Assembly: GCA_047967505.1 (NCBI GenBank)
Contig: CM106540.1
Strand: one strand, 5' to 3'
Length of the DNA: 64,000 nucleotides
Source: Dipteris shenzhenensis
Lineage: Eukaryota > Polypodiophyta > Polypodiopsida > Gleicheniales
The translations under genes and the position numbers were made by a program. The notes beneath the pieces are model-generated. The model worked only from the letters and a program-made list of their open reading frames with translations, was not told the origin of the DNA and ran no database searches. The stretch's first letter is position 1; each line of letters starts with the position of its first letter. Of this stretch, positions 32,570-41,064 are shown piece after piece.

Positions 32570-33423
32570 GAAAAACGACGACATGCAATGCGCGGATGAG
32601 CATAGAAAGGCAGCAGGGGAGCAGACCCAGAAACGGCAAGACCGCGAGTTGGTGTAGGAAGTCAAGAGTTGAATGTAGAACAGCGGTCCAAGAACGTAAA
32701 GACGTGAAGCCGAGGGTTGAGACAGTAAAGGGAAAACGGAGCTTCATAGTGTTGATCTTGCCTCAAGGGCACAGTGATGTTTTGATGAGGGCTAGATGGA
32801 AAGTCTGGCCGCCGATGCGAGTGGATGCCTCACCTGGGGATAAAAGTGACAGCATGATTGTGTACCGGGCGGTTGGTCCAGGTGAGAGGATAGAAGCGCG
32901 CGCTCCTAACTACTCCATCAAGCAAACCAGGCTACTAAAGGGGATGTTGCTCTCTAGTCTCACACAGGGGCATGAGGCAGCGTCCAAAACAGGCACCTCA
33001 GTAGAACAGATCCGGCGGAGACAGCCGCCAAACATTATGCTGCATGCAGGGTGGAAAGATTGGCCTGGCGCGGCATACCTCGTCATCGGTGCTTCAAGGG
33101 CATATATTTCGCTGTTGGGGCGTTCCGCCAACGTGATGCTGCGGTCAAGTCGGAGTTTCTGGCTAGACGTAGCATACCTCGTCATCGGCACTTCAATGGC
33201 ACGTATTTCGCCGTTGGGGTGTTCCGCCAACGTGATGCTGCAGGCAGGTTGGAAAGACTGGCCTGGTGCAACATACCTTCCCATTGGTGCTTCAATGCCA
33301 TACATCTCGCCGTTGGGGCGCTCTTACAAAGTGATGCTGTGGGCGGGTTGGAAATTTTGGCCCGGCGCCGCAGTACGTCCAGACCATACGATTTATGCGG
33401 GGTGGAAGTTTTGGCCAGGATAA
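32554..33423 (+). CDS. Family B C-terminal ORF with WPG repeats (up to 289 codons)
   Basis: Diverged relative of the family A C-terminal region. AGWKDWPG occurs twice and AGWKFWPG twice; the last is followed immediately by TAA. A fifth, decayed unit (SSRSFWLD) sits between the first and second. Units are separated by about 33 residues containing a repeated Y-x-x-IG-(A/T)-S-x-x-x-I-S segment, more regular than in family A. The motif uses different synonymous codons from family A, suggesting selection at protein level. The true start is unknown because the upstream sequence is family A-derived and in another frame. Probably a remnant in this copy. Confidence 0.55.
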   Translation: MLQRVRKTTTCNARMSIERQQGSRPRNGKTASWCRKSRVECRTAVQERKDVKPRVETVKGKRSFIVLILPQGHSDVLMRARWKVWPPMRVDASPGDKSDSMIVYRAVGPGERIEARAPNYSIKQTRLLKGMLLSSLTQGHEAASKTGTSVEQIRRRQPPNIMLHAGWKDWPGAAYLVIGASRAYISLLGRSANVMLRSSRSFWLDVAYLVIGTSMARISPLGCSANVMLQAGWKDWPGATYLPIGASMPYISPLGRSYKVMLWAGWKFWPGAAVRPDHTIYAGWKFWPG

Positions 33424-33845
33424 ACTATCTTGGTTGTGTATTGATTCCAAACTCCCCGGCCGAACGCACTCAAGATCATCTACGCGGGCATGGACTTGTA
33501 CTTCCAATTAAAGCTCCATTGCTAAGGCGCTCACATGTATGATCTTCAAACGTTTTATGTGCGCTTAAGGCGTTTGTACAAAATATCCACGTTGTAAGTA
33601 TTCACCCGTGTGTAACAATATCCTTTCACGTCAACTTGTGCCCCCCATTATGAGGAGAAGGCAAAGTTTGACGTTGAGGTAGCTAGCGCGTGTGTGGCCA
33701 CTCATTCGGGGCATTCCTGAATCGAGGTTAGGCTTTTGTGTGTGTGTGTGGCCACTCACTTAAGTCACCTTGGTGAGGTTAGGCTTTTGGTTTTGAAACC
33801 TCCACGCTTGAGACGGAGCTCAAGCTCTTTTGAAGCTGTGGAGAG
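33424..33845 (+). other. Non-coding tail of B2 up to the polypurine tract
   Basis: 422 bp with no credible gene. It contains a GT microsatellite (about 33735-33750) and a GGCCACTCACTTAAGTCACC block shared with family A tails, where it is translated. It ends with the purine run GTGGAGAG just before the LTR at 33846. Confidence 0.7.
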
Positions 33846-34619
33846 TATATGGAAGGTGGTCTCCCTGCATGTGAGGTTGCGTCCAGCAGGAAAACGTAAT
33901 GATGCGGTTGTGCGCTCAGTTGCTTGTAAATACTCTTTCTTGCAGTCTAGCGTTATCAAGCCATCGTTTGGCACTCTTTCTAGTACTTTCTTGCAAGTAA
34001 CGTCTCGGGCCGTTTTACGTGTTGTGATCTCGTGGTGCACTAGTGTGGGCACACACCGAAAAGCAAAACGTGGGAAGGGCGTGAGTGCACGTGAACGTGA
34101 GCGGGGAACGGTGAGCGGCCCATTCCTTTCATACCATTGTAAATATTCGTGAACCGTTGTGTAACCCTCCAAGCGAGATGGGCTAAAGATGGAACGTCGC
34201 GGGGCGGGCGTTCTGTGTGACTTGTGAACCGGGAGGCTATCCCAGGAAGGTCAGGTGTTGCGCAGGCCCGTGAGTCTGTGTGTCTTCACCGCGAGACCGG
34301 GATACAAGCGGGGAGTCGGAACCGTTTGGGGAGTAGTGGCCCATGGAAGGGGCGTGGGGATCAGAGGATCCGTGAACGGCGGTCTAAAGGAGGACGCGTC
34401 GTGGTTGGGATCGGAAACGGCCGTCTAGGTGCAGGACGTGCCAGGGCCTGTTTTGGCCAGAAAACGCAGAGGCGTCGCGGGACGCAAACGAGCTGCGGAT
34501 AGCTCCGGGTGTGTTTGGGGCTGGTGAGTCCTAGGTGCGCCTGAGGTCAGCGGGCCGGGTCGAGAGATATTCCGCTGCATAGAGAAAAATTCTAAGTCCC
34601 GAAGACCTGGTCCGTGACA
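33846..34619 (+). repeat. B2 3' LTR (774 bp)
   Basis: TATATGGAAGG to CCGTGACA, the same length as 354-1127. It directly follows a polypurine tract, so the family B LTR starts with TATA rather than TG. Confidence 0.85.
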
Positions 34620-34624
34620 GTAGT

Positions 34625-34713
34625 GGCTGGCCGCTAGGCACCGTGGGGGCTCCTTCGCCCAAAAAACGTCCGAACACTCACGGCAGGTCAACCCTAAAGT
34701 TGACTTTCTTATA
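34625..34713 (-). repeat. S module of E6 5' LTR
   Basis: 89 bp, GTAGT on both sides (34620-34624, 34714-34718). It closes the LTR opened by core 30003-30680. Confidence 0.75.
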
Positions 34714-34718
34714 GTAGT

Positions 34719-35399
34719 TGTAAGGGCCCGGCGGTTCCGGACTTAGTCTCCGAATGCGAGCACCTTACGTCGGACCCGTTTCCGAGTCCCAGCCTCCCTT
34801 GACGTCTCTGCTGATACCAATTCCCCTTTATGCGCAGCTTATCCAACACGACCCCTGCCCGGGCCGTCCACCGTTTTTCCCCTCTTGACACCACGCCCCA
34901 CTGGGCAAGCCCTTAGGCTTCACACACCTTGGTCTGCAGAATCACACGGGTCTTCAAGACCCACAGGAACGTCCTCCGCGCAACGTCCTGTTCAGCCCAC
35001 GTTTCTTTCCCAAGTTAACGGCCGTTACGTGGGTCGGCACGTTAGACCCCTTCGGGCAATCCCAATGTCCCGGTTCGGTACCCAAACGGTTCACGGTTTG
35101 TACAGTGGTATGGAGAATGCAAATGGCCCTCACCGTTCCCCACTCGCTTTCGCGTGCCCTCAACCCGTCCCACGTTTTGCTTTCCTGTGCGTGCGCTTCA
35201 ACGTGCACCACGAGGACACAACCCACAAGATGGCATGATGACGTTACTGGCAGAGCGGTACTAGATGGAGTGCCAAACGGTCGCAAGAACGCACTTGATT
35301 GCAACAGAAATTATATACAAGCAAGAGGGAGCATAAACGGCCGCTGACGTTTTCCTCATCCAACTCAACATAGCATGAGAGAGCACTATCCTCCATATA
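34719..35399 (-). repeat. E9 3' LTR core (681 bp)
   Basis: Pairs with 49069-49749. E8 is inserted at the following GTAGT (35400-35404). Confidence 0.82.
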
Positions 35400-35404
35400 G
35401 TAGT

Positions 35405-35493
35405 TATAAGAAAGTCAACTTTAGGGTTGACCTGCCGTGAGTGTTCGGACGTTTTTTGGGCGTAGGAGCCCCCACGGTGCCTAGCGGCCAGCC
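35405..35493 (+). repeat. S module of E8 5' LTR
   Basis: TATAAGAAAG to CGGCCAGCC. E7 is inserted at the following ACTAC (35494-35498). Confidence 0.82.
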
Positions 35494-35498
35494 ACTAC

Positions 35499-36270
35499 TA
35501 TAAGAAAGTCAACTTTAGGGTTGACCTGCCGTGAGTGTTCGGACGTTTTTTGGGCGTAGGAGCCCCCACGGTGCCTAGCGGCCAGCCACTACTATATGGA
35601 GGATAGTGCTCTCTCATGCTATGTTGATTTGGGTGAGGAAAACGTCAGCGGCCGTTTATGCTCCCTCTTGCTTGTAAATATATTCTGTTGCAATCAAGTG
35701 CGTTCTTGCGACCGTTTGGCACTCCATCTAGTACCGCTCTGCCAGTAACGTCATCATGCCATCTTGTGGGTTGTGTCCTCGTGGTGCACGTTGAAGCGCA
35801 CGCACAGGAAAGCAAAACGTGGGACGGGTTGAGGGCACGTGAAAGCGAGTGGGGAACGGTGAGGGCCATTTGCATTCTCCATACCACTGTATAAACCGTG
35901 AACCGTTTGGGTACCGAACCGGGACATTGGGATTGCCCGAAGGGGTCTAACGTGCCGACCCACGTAACGGCCGTTAACTTGGGAAAGTAAGTGGGCTGAA
36001 CAGGACGTTGCGCGGAGGACGTTCCTGTGGGTCTTGGAGACCCGTGTGATTCTGCAGACCGAAGTGTGAAGCCTAAGGGCTTGCCCAGTGGGGCGTGTTG
36101 CTAAGTGGGGAAAAACGGTGGACGGCCTGGGTAGGGGTCGTGTCGGGACAAGCTGCGCATAAGGGGAATTGGTATCAGCAGAGACGTTAAGGGAGGTTGG
36201 GACTCGGAAACGGGTCCGACGTAAGGTGCTCGCATTCGGAGACTAAGTCCGGAACCGCCGGGCCCTTACA
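35499..36270 (+). repeat. E7 5' LTR (S 35499-35587, core 35593-36270)
   Basis: 772 bp, TATAAG to CCCTTACA. A possible TATA box (TATAAACC) lies near 35890, but several other copies have TACAAACC there. Confidence 0.88.
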
Positions 36271-36272
36271 CT

Positions 36273-36284
36273 TGGTATCAGAGC
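36273..36284 (+). other. Primer-binding site of E7
   Basis: TGGTATCAGAGC, two bases after the LTR end at 36270. Confidence 0.9.
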
Positions 36285-36331
36285 AAACCTCAAGGTATCG
36301 CGAGCCTTTGAGGAGGATCCTGTATCGAGGT

Positions 36332-39300
36332 ATGGCGTCACGTGACGGACAAAGTCAATCTTACGCACAAGGGAAGGATGCAATTCTACGGGCAATGAGA
36401 AGTGGGAAGTCAGAGATGGAAGCCGCAGTGGATGTGATGAGGGCCGTTCCAGAGTGGGTGAACGTCCTCTTGAGCAAGGACATGGGGTACTTGCAGCGGC
36501 TCGTGTCGCGGTATGACACGGAGGGGAAAACGGCCAAGTGGCGCCGTGAGTTCATGGTGGTCTTCAAGTTGGTCATGCAACTCTATGTGAAGAAAGAGTT
36601 GGAAGAGGATGCGGAGGACTCCGGGAGCGAAACGGAGGATGAAACGTCGGATGAGTCGGAAAGCGGCTCGGAAAGTGAAAGCGAAGATGAGGACTCGGAG
36701 GAGGAAGAACGGCGTAGGTGGAGTCAGGAATGGTGGCAGGCCCAAGCAGAAAGGAGAACAGGATCTAAAACGGCGGCCAGAGAGACCAAAGGGATGGAAA
36801 GCGGAAACAGGGTAGCGGAACCGTGTCGTGGGAGTGCAAGGTGCGCCCCAAGGAAAACGACCGGTAAACAGGTGATGGACGGAGAGAACGGCGCGGGAGC
36901 CGTGAGACACGAAGGAAACGGCGCAGGAGCCGTGAGGTGCAAAGAGAACGGCGCAGGAGCCGTGAGGTGCATGGGAAACGGCGCGGGAGCCGAGAGGTGC
37001 ATGCAGGGTGTGAAGCCCCGAGTGAACGGCGCGGGAGCCGTGAAATGTGTGGGAAACGGCGCGGAAGGCGCGAGTTGTGGAAGCAGTGACGCGAGAGTCA
37101 CGTTTGGGAAAACGGGTGATGCAGAGTCCCGAGACGCTATAGGCGTGGAAAAGACCCAAGGCGCAAGAAGCGCGAAAACGGAGACCAGAGGCGCGAGAAG
37201 CGCGGTCACAGGGACGGGAAGCGCGAAAGACTTGAGTGGCGCAAAGCAAAGGATGAGCAGTGCCGTTGTACCAAAGATAGATCAAACAAACGCTCAAGGT
37301 GAGGTGGTCGGGACGAGGAGCACACAAGGTGCAGGCCGAAGACCCAGTGACGTGGTAGGCCCGGAGAACACTCAGAGAAACGCTCAAGGCGTGAGGATGA
37401 CCAAGGAGAACGTGAAAGGCATGGCAACGGAGATGGGACGCGCGAAAGGTTTGAGTGGCGCGAAGGAAACGAAGAGCAGTGCCGTTGTAACAAAGAGAAA
37501 TCCAACAAACGCTCAAGGTGAGGAGGTCGGGAGAAGGAGCACGGAAGGTGCAGGCCAAAGACCCAGTGACGTGGTAGGCCAGAAGCAAAGTCAGAAAAAC
37601 GCACAAGGCGTGCAGGTGACAGATGAAAACGTGAAAGGTGCGGGAAGAAAACGGGAAAGTGCTCAAGGCACAAACGGAGGAAAGGGAGCGGAAGCAATGC
37701 GAAACGGCGAACAGGGCCAGGATGGAAGCTTGGAAGGTGAAGTGGATTGGCAAGTGGAAAGTTGGGATGCAGAAGAGGAACGGCACTGGGGCAAGGACAA
37801 GCGAGTGATTAGAAGCCCGTGGCAACGCAGAGGCGTGTGCAGAAAGGATGCCGAGAGGGAAAGGGAAAACGACGATGCGCCAGAGCATCAGGTGGAACCA
37901 AGAGACATAAAGGGAAAACGGATGTGGACAGGTGCAGGTGCAGGTAGACGCAGAGGCGTGACTCGAAGGGAAGCCTTAGGGCAGAGGATGAAGCGTGAGG
38001 AAGAAGTAGAAGAAAGGAAGAAAGTGATGACGGCCAAGGGGATGGAAGGACGTGAGACGAGACCAAGGCGTGAAGCGCAAACGGCGAAAAGTGAACCGGA
38101 AACGACGGTTGAAAAAGAGGGAAAGGCAAGGCAAGGAAGAACGGCGGGAAGGATGAGCGGATGGATGAAAAGGCTAAGGCCAGAAGCGGAAACGGCGGAA
38201 GGAAAAGAGGAGACGGCGGATGGGAAAGAAGGAAAGGAAAGGAAAGGTAGAACGGCGGGAAGGATCAAGGAAGGGATAAGAAGGCCACGGTTTCAAGGAG
38301 AAACGGCGGATGAAGAAGTGGCCAAGATTAGTCAAAGAGGTGGAAGGTGGATGCATAGGTGCAGGGTGACAGGTAGGCCAAGGGAGCAGGATGAGGTCAA
38401 GAAGGACCAAGACGAGGAAACAAAGAGGAGAACGGGTCTAGGTTGGGGAGCGCGAAGAAGATGCAGGACGGAAGGTCCAAGATGCAGGAACGTGCGGTGT
38501 TCAGGAGAAGAACGTGATGAGAAGAAACCGCGACGAGGTGGAAGGACTTGTGCAGAACGGGTAAGGATGAGAAGAAGAGGGTCAGGAAGAGAAGTGGTGC
38601 GAAGGGTGAAGAAAACGGCGAAACGCACAAGTCCAGTTCTCCCGAAACACAAGATTATCTCTTGGGTGATGCACCAATATTCAAAGTCGGCGTGGCAAGA
38701 CGCATGGAAAGAATGGAAGCAGTGCGTTAACGCAATGATTCGACTGGAAGAGTCAAAAACGAGTCTAAGTATTGGCTCGGATTCTTTTCCTCCTTGTTAC
38801 TTGGGCTTATTGCCTAAGCCAATGGAGATGACAGGTGCCAAAAGAAAGATCAAGCCGTTCGGGCATGTGTTGCTTTGGGCAGGTTGGAAGTTCTGGCCGG
38901 GTGAGCAAATTCGTTCACTTGGACAGGTGGCAAGTGGCAAGTTGATGCTGTGTGCGGGGTGGAAAGATTGGCCCGACATAGCGTCGTTTCACGAAATCAT
39001 GTTGGAAGCGGGGTGGAAATTTTGGCCAGGTGATACTTGGCTTATTCATCTCGCATGTGGGCCTCCAAGGCAAATCCGGCCAAGAGGGCCTCCTAATATC
39101 ATGTTACTTGCGGGTTGGAAACATTGGCCCGGTCCAATGTCACGTCCCGACGTTACCATTTTGGCGGGTTGGAAATTTTGGCCGGGGAATTTATGCAAAC
39201 GGCTAATTTTTAATTTTGGAAAGCTATACGTGGATGCGGTGACCTCTCAAAAACGCCAAACCTTGAGGCACCGTTTTCTTTGTAAAATATCTTGTAAAAT

Positions 39301-39550
39301 TATATCATTCTTTTCATTCTTTGCCCCCCGTTATGAGGAGAAGGCAAATTTTGATGCCCATGTAAAAGGCCAAACGAGTGCGTGTGTGGCCACTCATTCG
39401 AGACGTTCTCGGATCGGGGTTAGGCTTTTGTGTGTGTGTGTGGCCACTCACTTAAGTCATCTTGGTGAGGTTAGGCTTTTGCATATAGCCGGCAACTCTT
39501 CCCCTATAATTGATGAGGACATCAATTCTTTTGAACCGGGGAGAGTATAA
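36332..39550 (+). CDS. Large non-autonomous retrotransposon ORF, E7 copy (1072 aa), intact
   Basis: Starts at MASRDGQSQ, 47 bp after the primer-binding site, and ends at the TAA spanning the LTR border. The same frame is open upstream to 36197, but that ATG lies in the LTR. The protein is a mosaic. The first ~185 residues match E4/E8, including the EDEDSEEEE variant. About 195-535 match E3 (KPRVNGAGAVKC, ASCG, GVEKTQ). The basic region around 700-770 follows the E2/E4 type (CRNVRCSGEE). This points to template switching between co-packaged RNAs or to gene conversion. The five AGWKxWPG motifs are encoded at 38879-39187. Confidence 0.78.
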   Translation: MASRDGQSQSYAQGKDAILRAMRSGKSEMEAAVDVMRAVPEWVNVLLSKDMGYLQRLVSRYDTEGKTAKWRREFMVVFKLVMQLYVKKELEEDAEDSGSETEDETSDESESGSESESEDEDSEEEERRRWSQEWWQAQAERRTGSKTAARETKGMESGNRVAEPCRGSARCAPRKTTGKQVMDGENGAGAVRHEGNGAGAVRCKENGAGAVRCMGNGAGAERCMQGVKPRVNGAGAVKCVGNGAEGASCGSSDARVTFGKTGDAESRDAIGVEKTQGARSAKTETRGARSAVTGTGSAKDLSGAKQRMSSAVVPKIDQTNAQGEVVGTRSTQGAGRRPSDVVGPENTQRNAQGVRMTKENVKGMATEMGRAKGLSGAKETKSSAVVTKRNPTNAQGEEVGRRSTEGAGQRPSDVVGQKQSQKNAQGVQVTDENVKGAGRKRESAQGTNGGKGAEAMRNGEQGQDGSLEGEVDWQVESWDAEEERHWGKDKRVIRSPWQRRGVCRKDAERERENDDAPEHQVEPRDIKGKRMWTGAGAGRRRGVTRREALGQRMKREEEVEERKKVMTAKGMEGRETRPRREAQTAKSEPETTVEKEGKARQGRTAGRMSGWMKRLRPEAETAEGKEETADGKEGKERKGRTAGRIKEGIRRPRFQGETADEEVAKISQRGGRWMHRCRVTGRPREQDEVKKDQDEETKRRTGLGWGARRRCRTEGPRCRNVRCSGEERDEKKPRRGGRTCAERVRMRRRGSGREVVRRVKKTAKRTSPVLPKHKIISWVMHQYSKSAWQDAWKEWKQCVNAMIRLEESKTSLSIGSDSFPPCYLGLLPKPMEMTGAKRKIKPFGHVLLWAGWKFWPGEQIRSLGQVASGKLMLCAGWKDWPDIASFHEIMLEAGWKFWPGDTWLIHLACGPPRQIRPRGPPNIMLLAGWKHWPGPMSRPDVTILAGWKFWPGNLCKRLIFNFGKLYVDAVTSQKRQTLRHRFLCKISCKIISFFSFFAPRYEEKANFDAHVKGQTSACVATHSRRSRIGVRLLCVCVATHLSHLGEVRLLHIAGNSSPIIDEDINSFEPGRV
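36337..36346 (+). promoter_or_regulatory. G-box palindrome just inside the ORF start
   Basis: GTCACGTGAC, a perfect 10-bp palindrome containing the G-box core CACGTG, overlaps codons 2-5. It is present at the same place in all copies that keep the ORF start. G-boxes bind bZIP/bHLH factors in plants; whether it acts here or is simply coding (SRD) is unknown. Confidence 0.35.
38879..39187 (+). repeat. Five AGWKxWPG-coding repeats (E7)
   Basis: Five copies of a 24-bp unit encoding AGWK[F/D/H]WPG, at irregular spacing of about 18-34 codons. Third codon positions vary (GGT/GGG, AAA/AAG, CCG/CCC/CCA), so the protein motif is more constant than the DNA. Confidence 0.8.
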
Positions 39551-40317
39551 GAAAGTCAACTTTAGGGTTGACCTGCCGTGAGTGTTCGGACGTTTTTTGG
39601 GCGTAGGAGCCCCCACGGTGCCTAGCGGCCAGCCACTACTATATGGAGGATAGTGCTCTCTCATGCTATGTTGATTTGGGTGAGGAAAACGTCAGCGGCC
39701 GTTTATGCTCCCTCTTGCTTGTAAATATATTCTGTTGCAATCAAGTGCGTTCTTGCGACCGTTTGGCACTCCATCTAGTACCGCTCTGCCAGTAACGTCA
39801 TCATGCCATCTTGTGGGTTGTGTCCTCGTGGTGCACGTTGAAGCGCACGCACAGGAAAGCAAAACGTGGGACGGGTTGAGGGCACGTGAAAGCGAGTGGG
39901 GAACGGTGAGGGCCATTTGCATTCTCCATACCACTGTATAAACCGTGAACCGTTTGGGTACCGAACCGGGACATTGGGATTGCCCGAAGGGGTCTAACGT
40001 GCCGACCCACGTAACGGCCGTTAACTTGGGAAAGTAAGTGGGCTGAACAGGACGTTGCGCGGAGGACGTTCCTGTGGGTCTTGGAGACCCGTGTGATTCT
40101 GCAGACCGAAGTGTGAAGCCTAAGGGCTTGCCCAGTGGGGCGTGTTGCTAAGTGGGGAAAAACGGTGGACGGCCTGGGTAGGGGTCGTGTCGGGACAAGC
40201 TGCGCATAAGGGGAATTGGTATCAGCAGAGACGTTAAGGGAGGTTGGGACTCGGAAACGGGTCCGACGTAAGGTGCTCGCATTCGGAGACTAAGTCCGGA
40301 ACCGCCGGGCCCTTACA
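39546..40317 (+). repeat. E7 3' LTR (S 39546-39634, core 39640-40317)
   Basis: Directly follows the polypurine tract GGGGAGAG, which fixes the LTR start as TATAAG. Pairs with 35499-36270. Confidence 0.9.
39554..39573 (+). promoter_or_regulatory. Paired W-box palindrome in S module
   Basis: GTCAAC and GTTGAC form an inverted repeat with a 6-base loop. On opposite strands they give TTGACT and TTGACC, both matching the WRKY W-box TTGAC[C/T]. Present in S modules throughout the window. A candidate U3 enhancer; the activity is inferred only. Confidence 0.4.
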
Positions 40318-40322
40318 ACTAC

Positions 40323-41003
40323 TATATGGAGGATAGTGCTCTCTCATGCTAAGTTGAGTTGAGGATGAGGAAAACGTCAGCGGCCGTTTATGCTCCCTCT
40401 TGCTTGTAAATATTTTCTGTTGCAATCAAGTGCGTTCTTGCGACCGTTTGGCACTCCATCTAGTACCGCTCTGCCAGTAACGTCATCATGCCATCTTGTG
40501 GGTTGTGTCCTCGTGGTGCACGTTGAAGCGCACGCACAGGAAAGCAAAACGTGGGACGGGTTGAGGGCACGTGAAAGCGAGTGGGGAACGGTGAGGGCCA
40601 TTTGCATTCTCCATACCATTGTACAAACCGTGAACCGTTGGGTACCGAACCGGGACATTGGGATTGCCCGAAGGGGTCTAACGTGCCGACCCACGTAACG
40701 GCCGTTAACTGGGAAAGAAACGTGGGCTGAACAGGACGTTGCGCGGAGGACGTTCCTGTGGGTCTTGGAGACCCGAGTGAACCTGCAGACCAAGGTGTGT
40801 GAAGCCTAAGGGCTTGCCCAGTGGGGCGTGGTGTCAAGTGGGGAGAAACGGTGGACGGCCTGGGTAGGGGTCGTGTTGGATAAGCTGCGCATAAAGGGGA
40901 TTTGGTATCAGCAGAGACGTTAAGGGAGGCTGGGACTCGGAAACGGGTCCGACGTAAGGTGCTCGCATTCGGAGACTAAGTCCGGAACCGCCGGGCCCTT
41001 ACA
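40323..41003 (+). repeat. E8 5' LTR core (681 bp)
   Basis: Preceded by ACTAC 40318-40322 (E7's target duplication) and pairs with 44373-45053 (GTTGAGTTGAGGATGAGG, GAAACGTGGGCTG). Its S is at 35405-35493. Confidence 0.85.
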
Positions 41004-41005
41004 CT

Positions 41006-41017
41006 TGGTATCAGAGC
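41006..41017 (+). other. Primer-binding site of E8
   Basis: TGGTATCAGAGC, two bases after the LTR end at 41003. Confidence 0.9.
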
Positions 41018-41064
41018 AAACCTCAAGGTATCGCGAGCCTTCGAGGCGGATCCTGTATCGAGGT

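Larger units (their letters stand above)
31463..34619 (+). mobile_element. Family B element B2, 5' part rearranged with family A sequence
   Basis: A chimeric 5' LTR (31463-31956), a family A-derived ORF fragment (31957-about 32535), a family B-specific ORF (32554-33423), a non-coding tail, and a complete 3' LTR (33846-34619). Flanked by GTAGT at 31458-31462 and 34620-34624. No primer-binding site is present, so it could not prime its own reverse transcription. Confidence 0.75.
1133..34713 (-). mobile_element. Family A element E6, oldest large host element, interrupted in both LTRs
   Basis: E6 is reconstructed from separated parts: 3' LTR core 1133-1810 plus S 26595-26683, internal region 26684-30002, and 5' LTR core 30003-30680 plus S 34625-34713. 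Both cores are 678 bp and share variants not seen together elsewhere, such as CAGAATCAAACGGG and CCCCTCTTGACACC. GTAGT flanks the whole at 1128-1132 and 34714-34718. The two cores differ from each other at more visible positions than the pairs of the inner elements do, as expected for an older host. Confidence 0.8.
35499..40317 (+). mobile_element. Family A element E7, complete, nested in the 5' LTR of E8
   Basis: LTRs 35499-36270 and 39546-40317, both 772 bp with 678-bp cores of one subtype, and ACTAC duplications at 35494-35498 and 40318-40322. The LTRs are of the same subtype as E3's. Confidence 0.9.

Noticed and set aside
33730-33752. GT/AC microsatellites near the 3' ends of internal regions as centromeric or regulatory repeats
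   Set aside because: They are short, part of the conserved element tail, and repeated only because the elements are.
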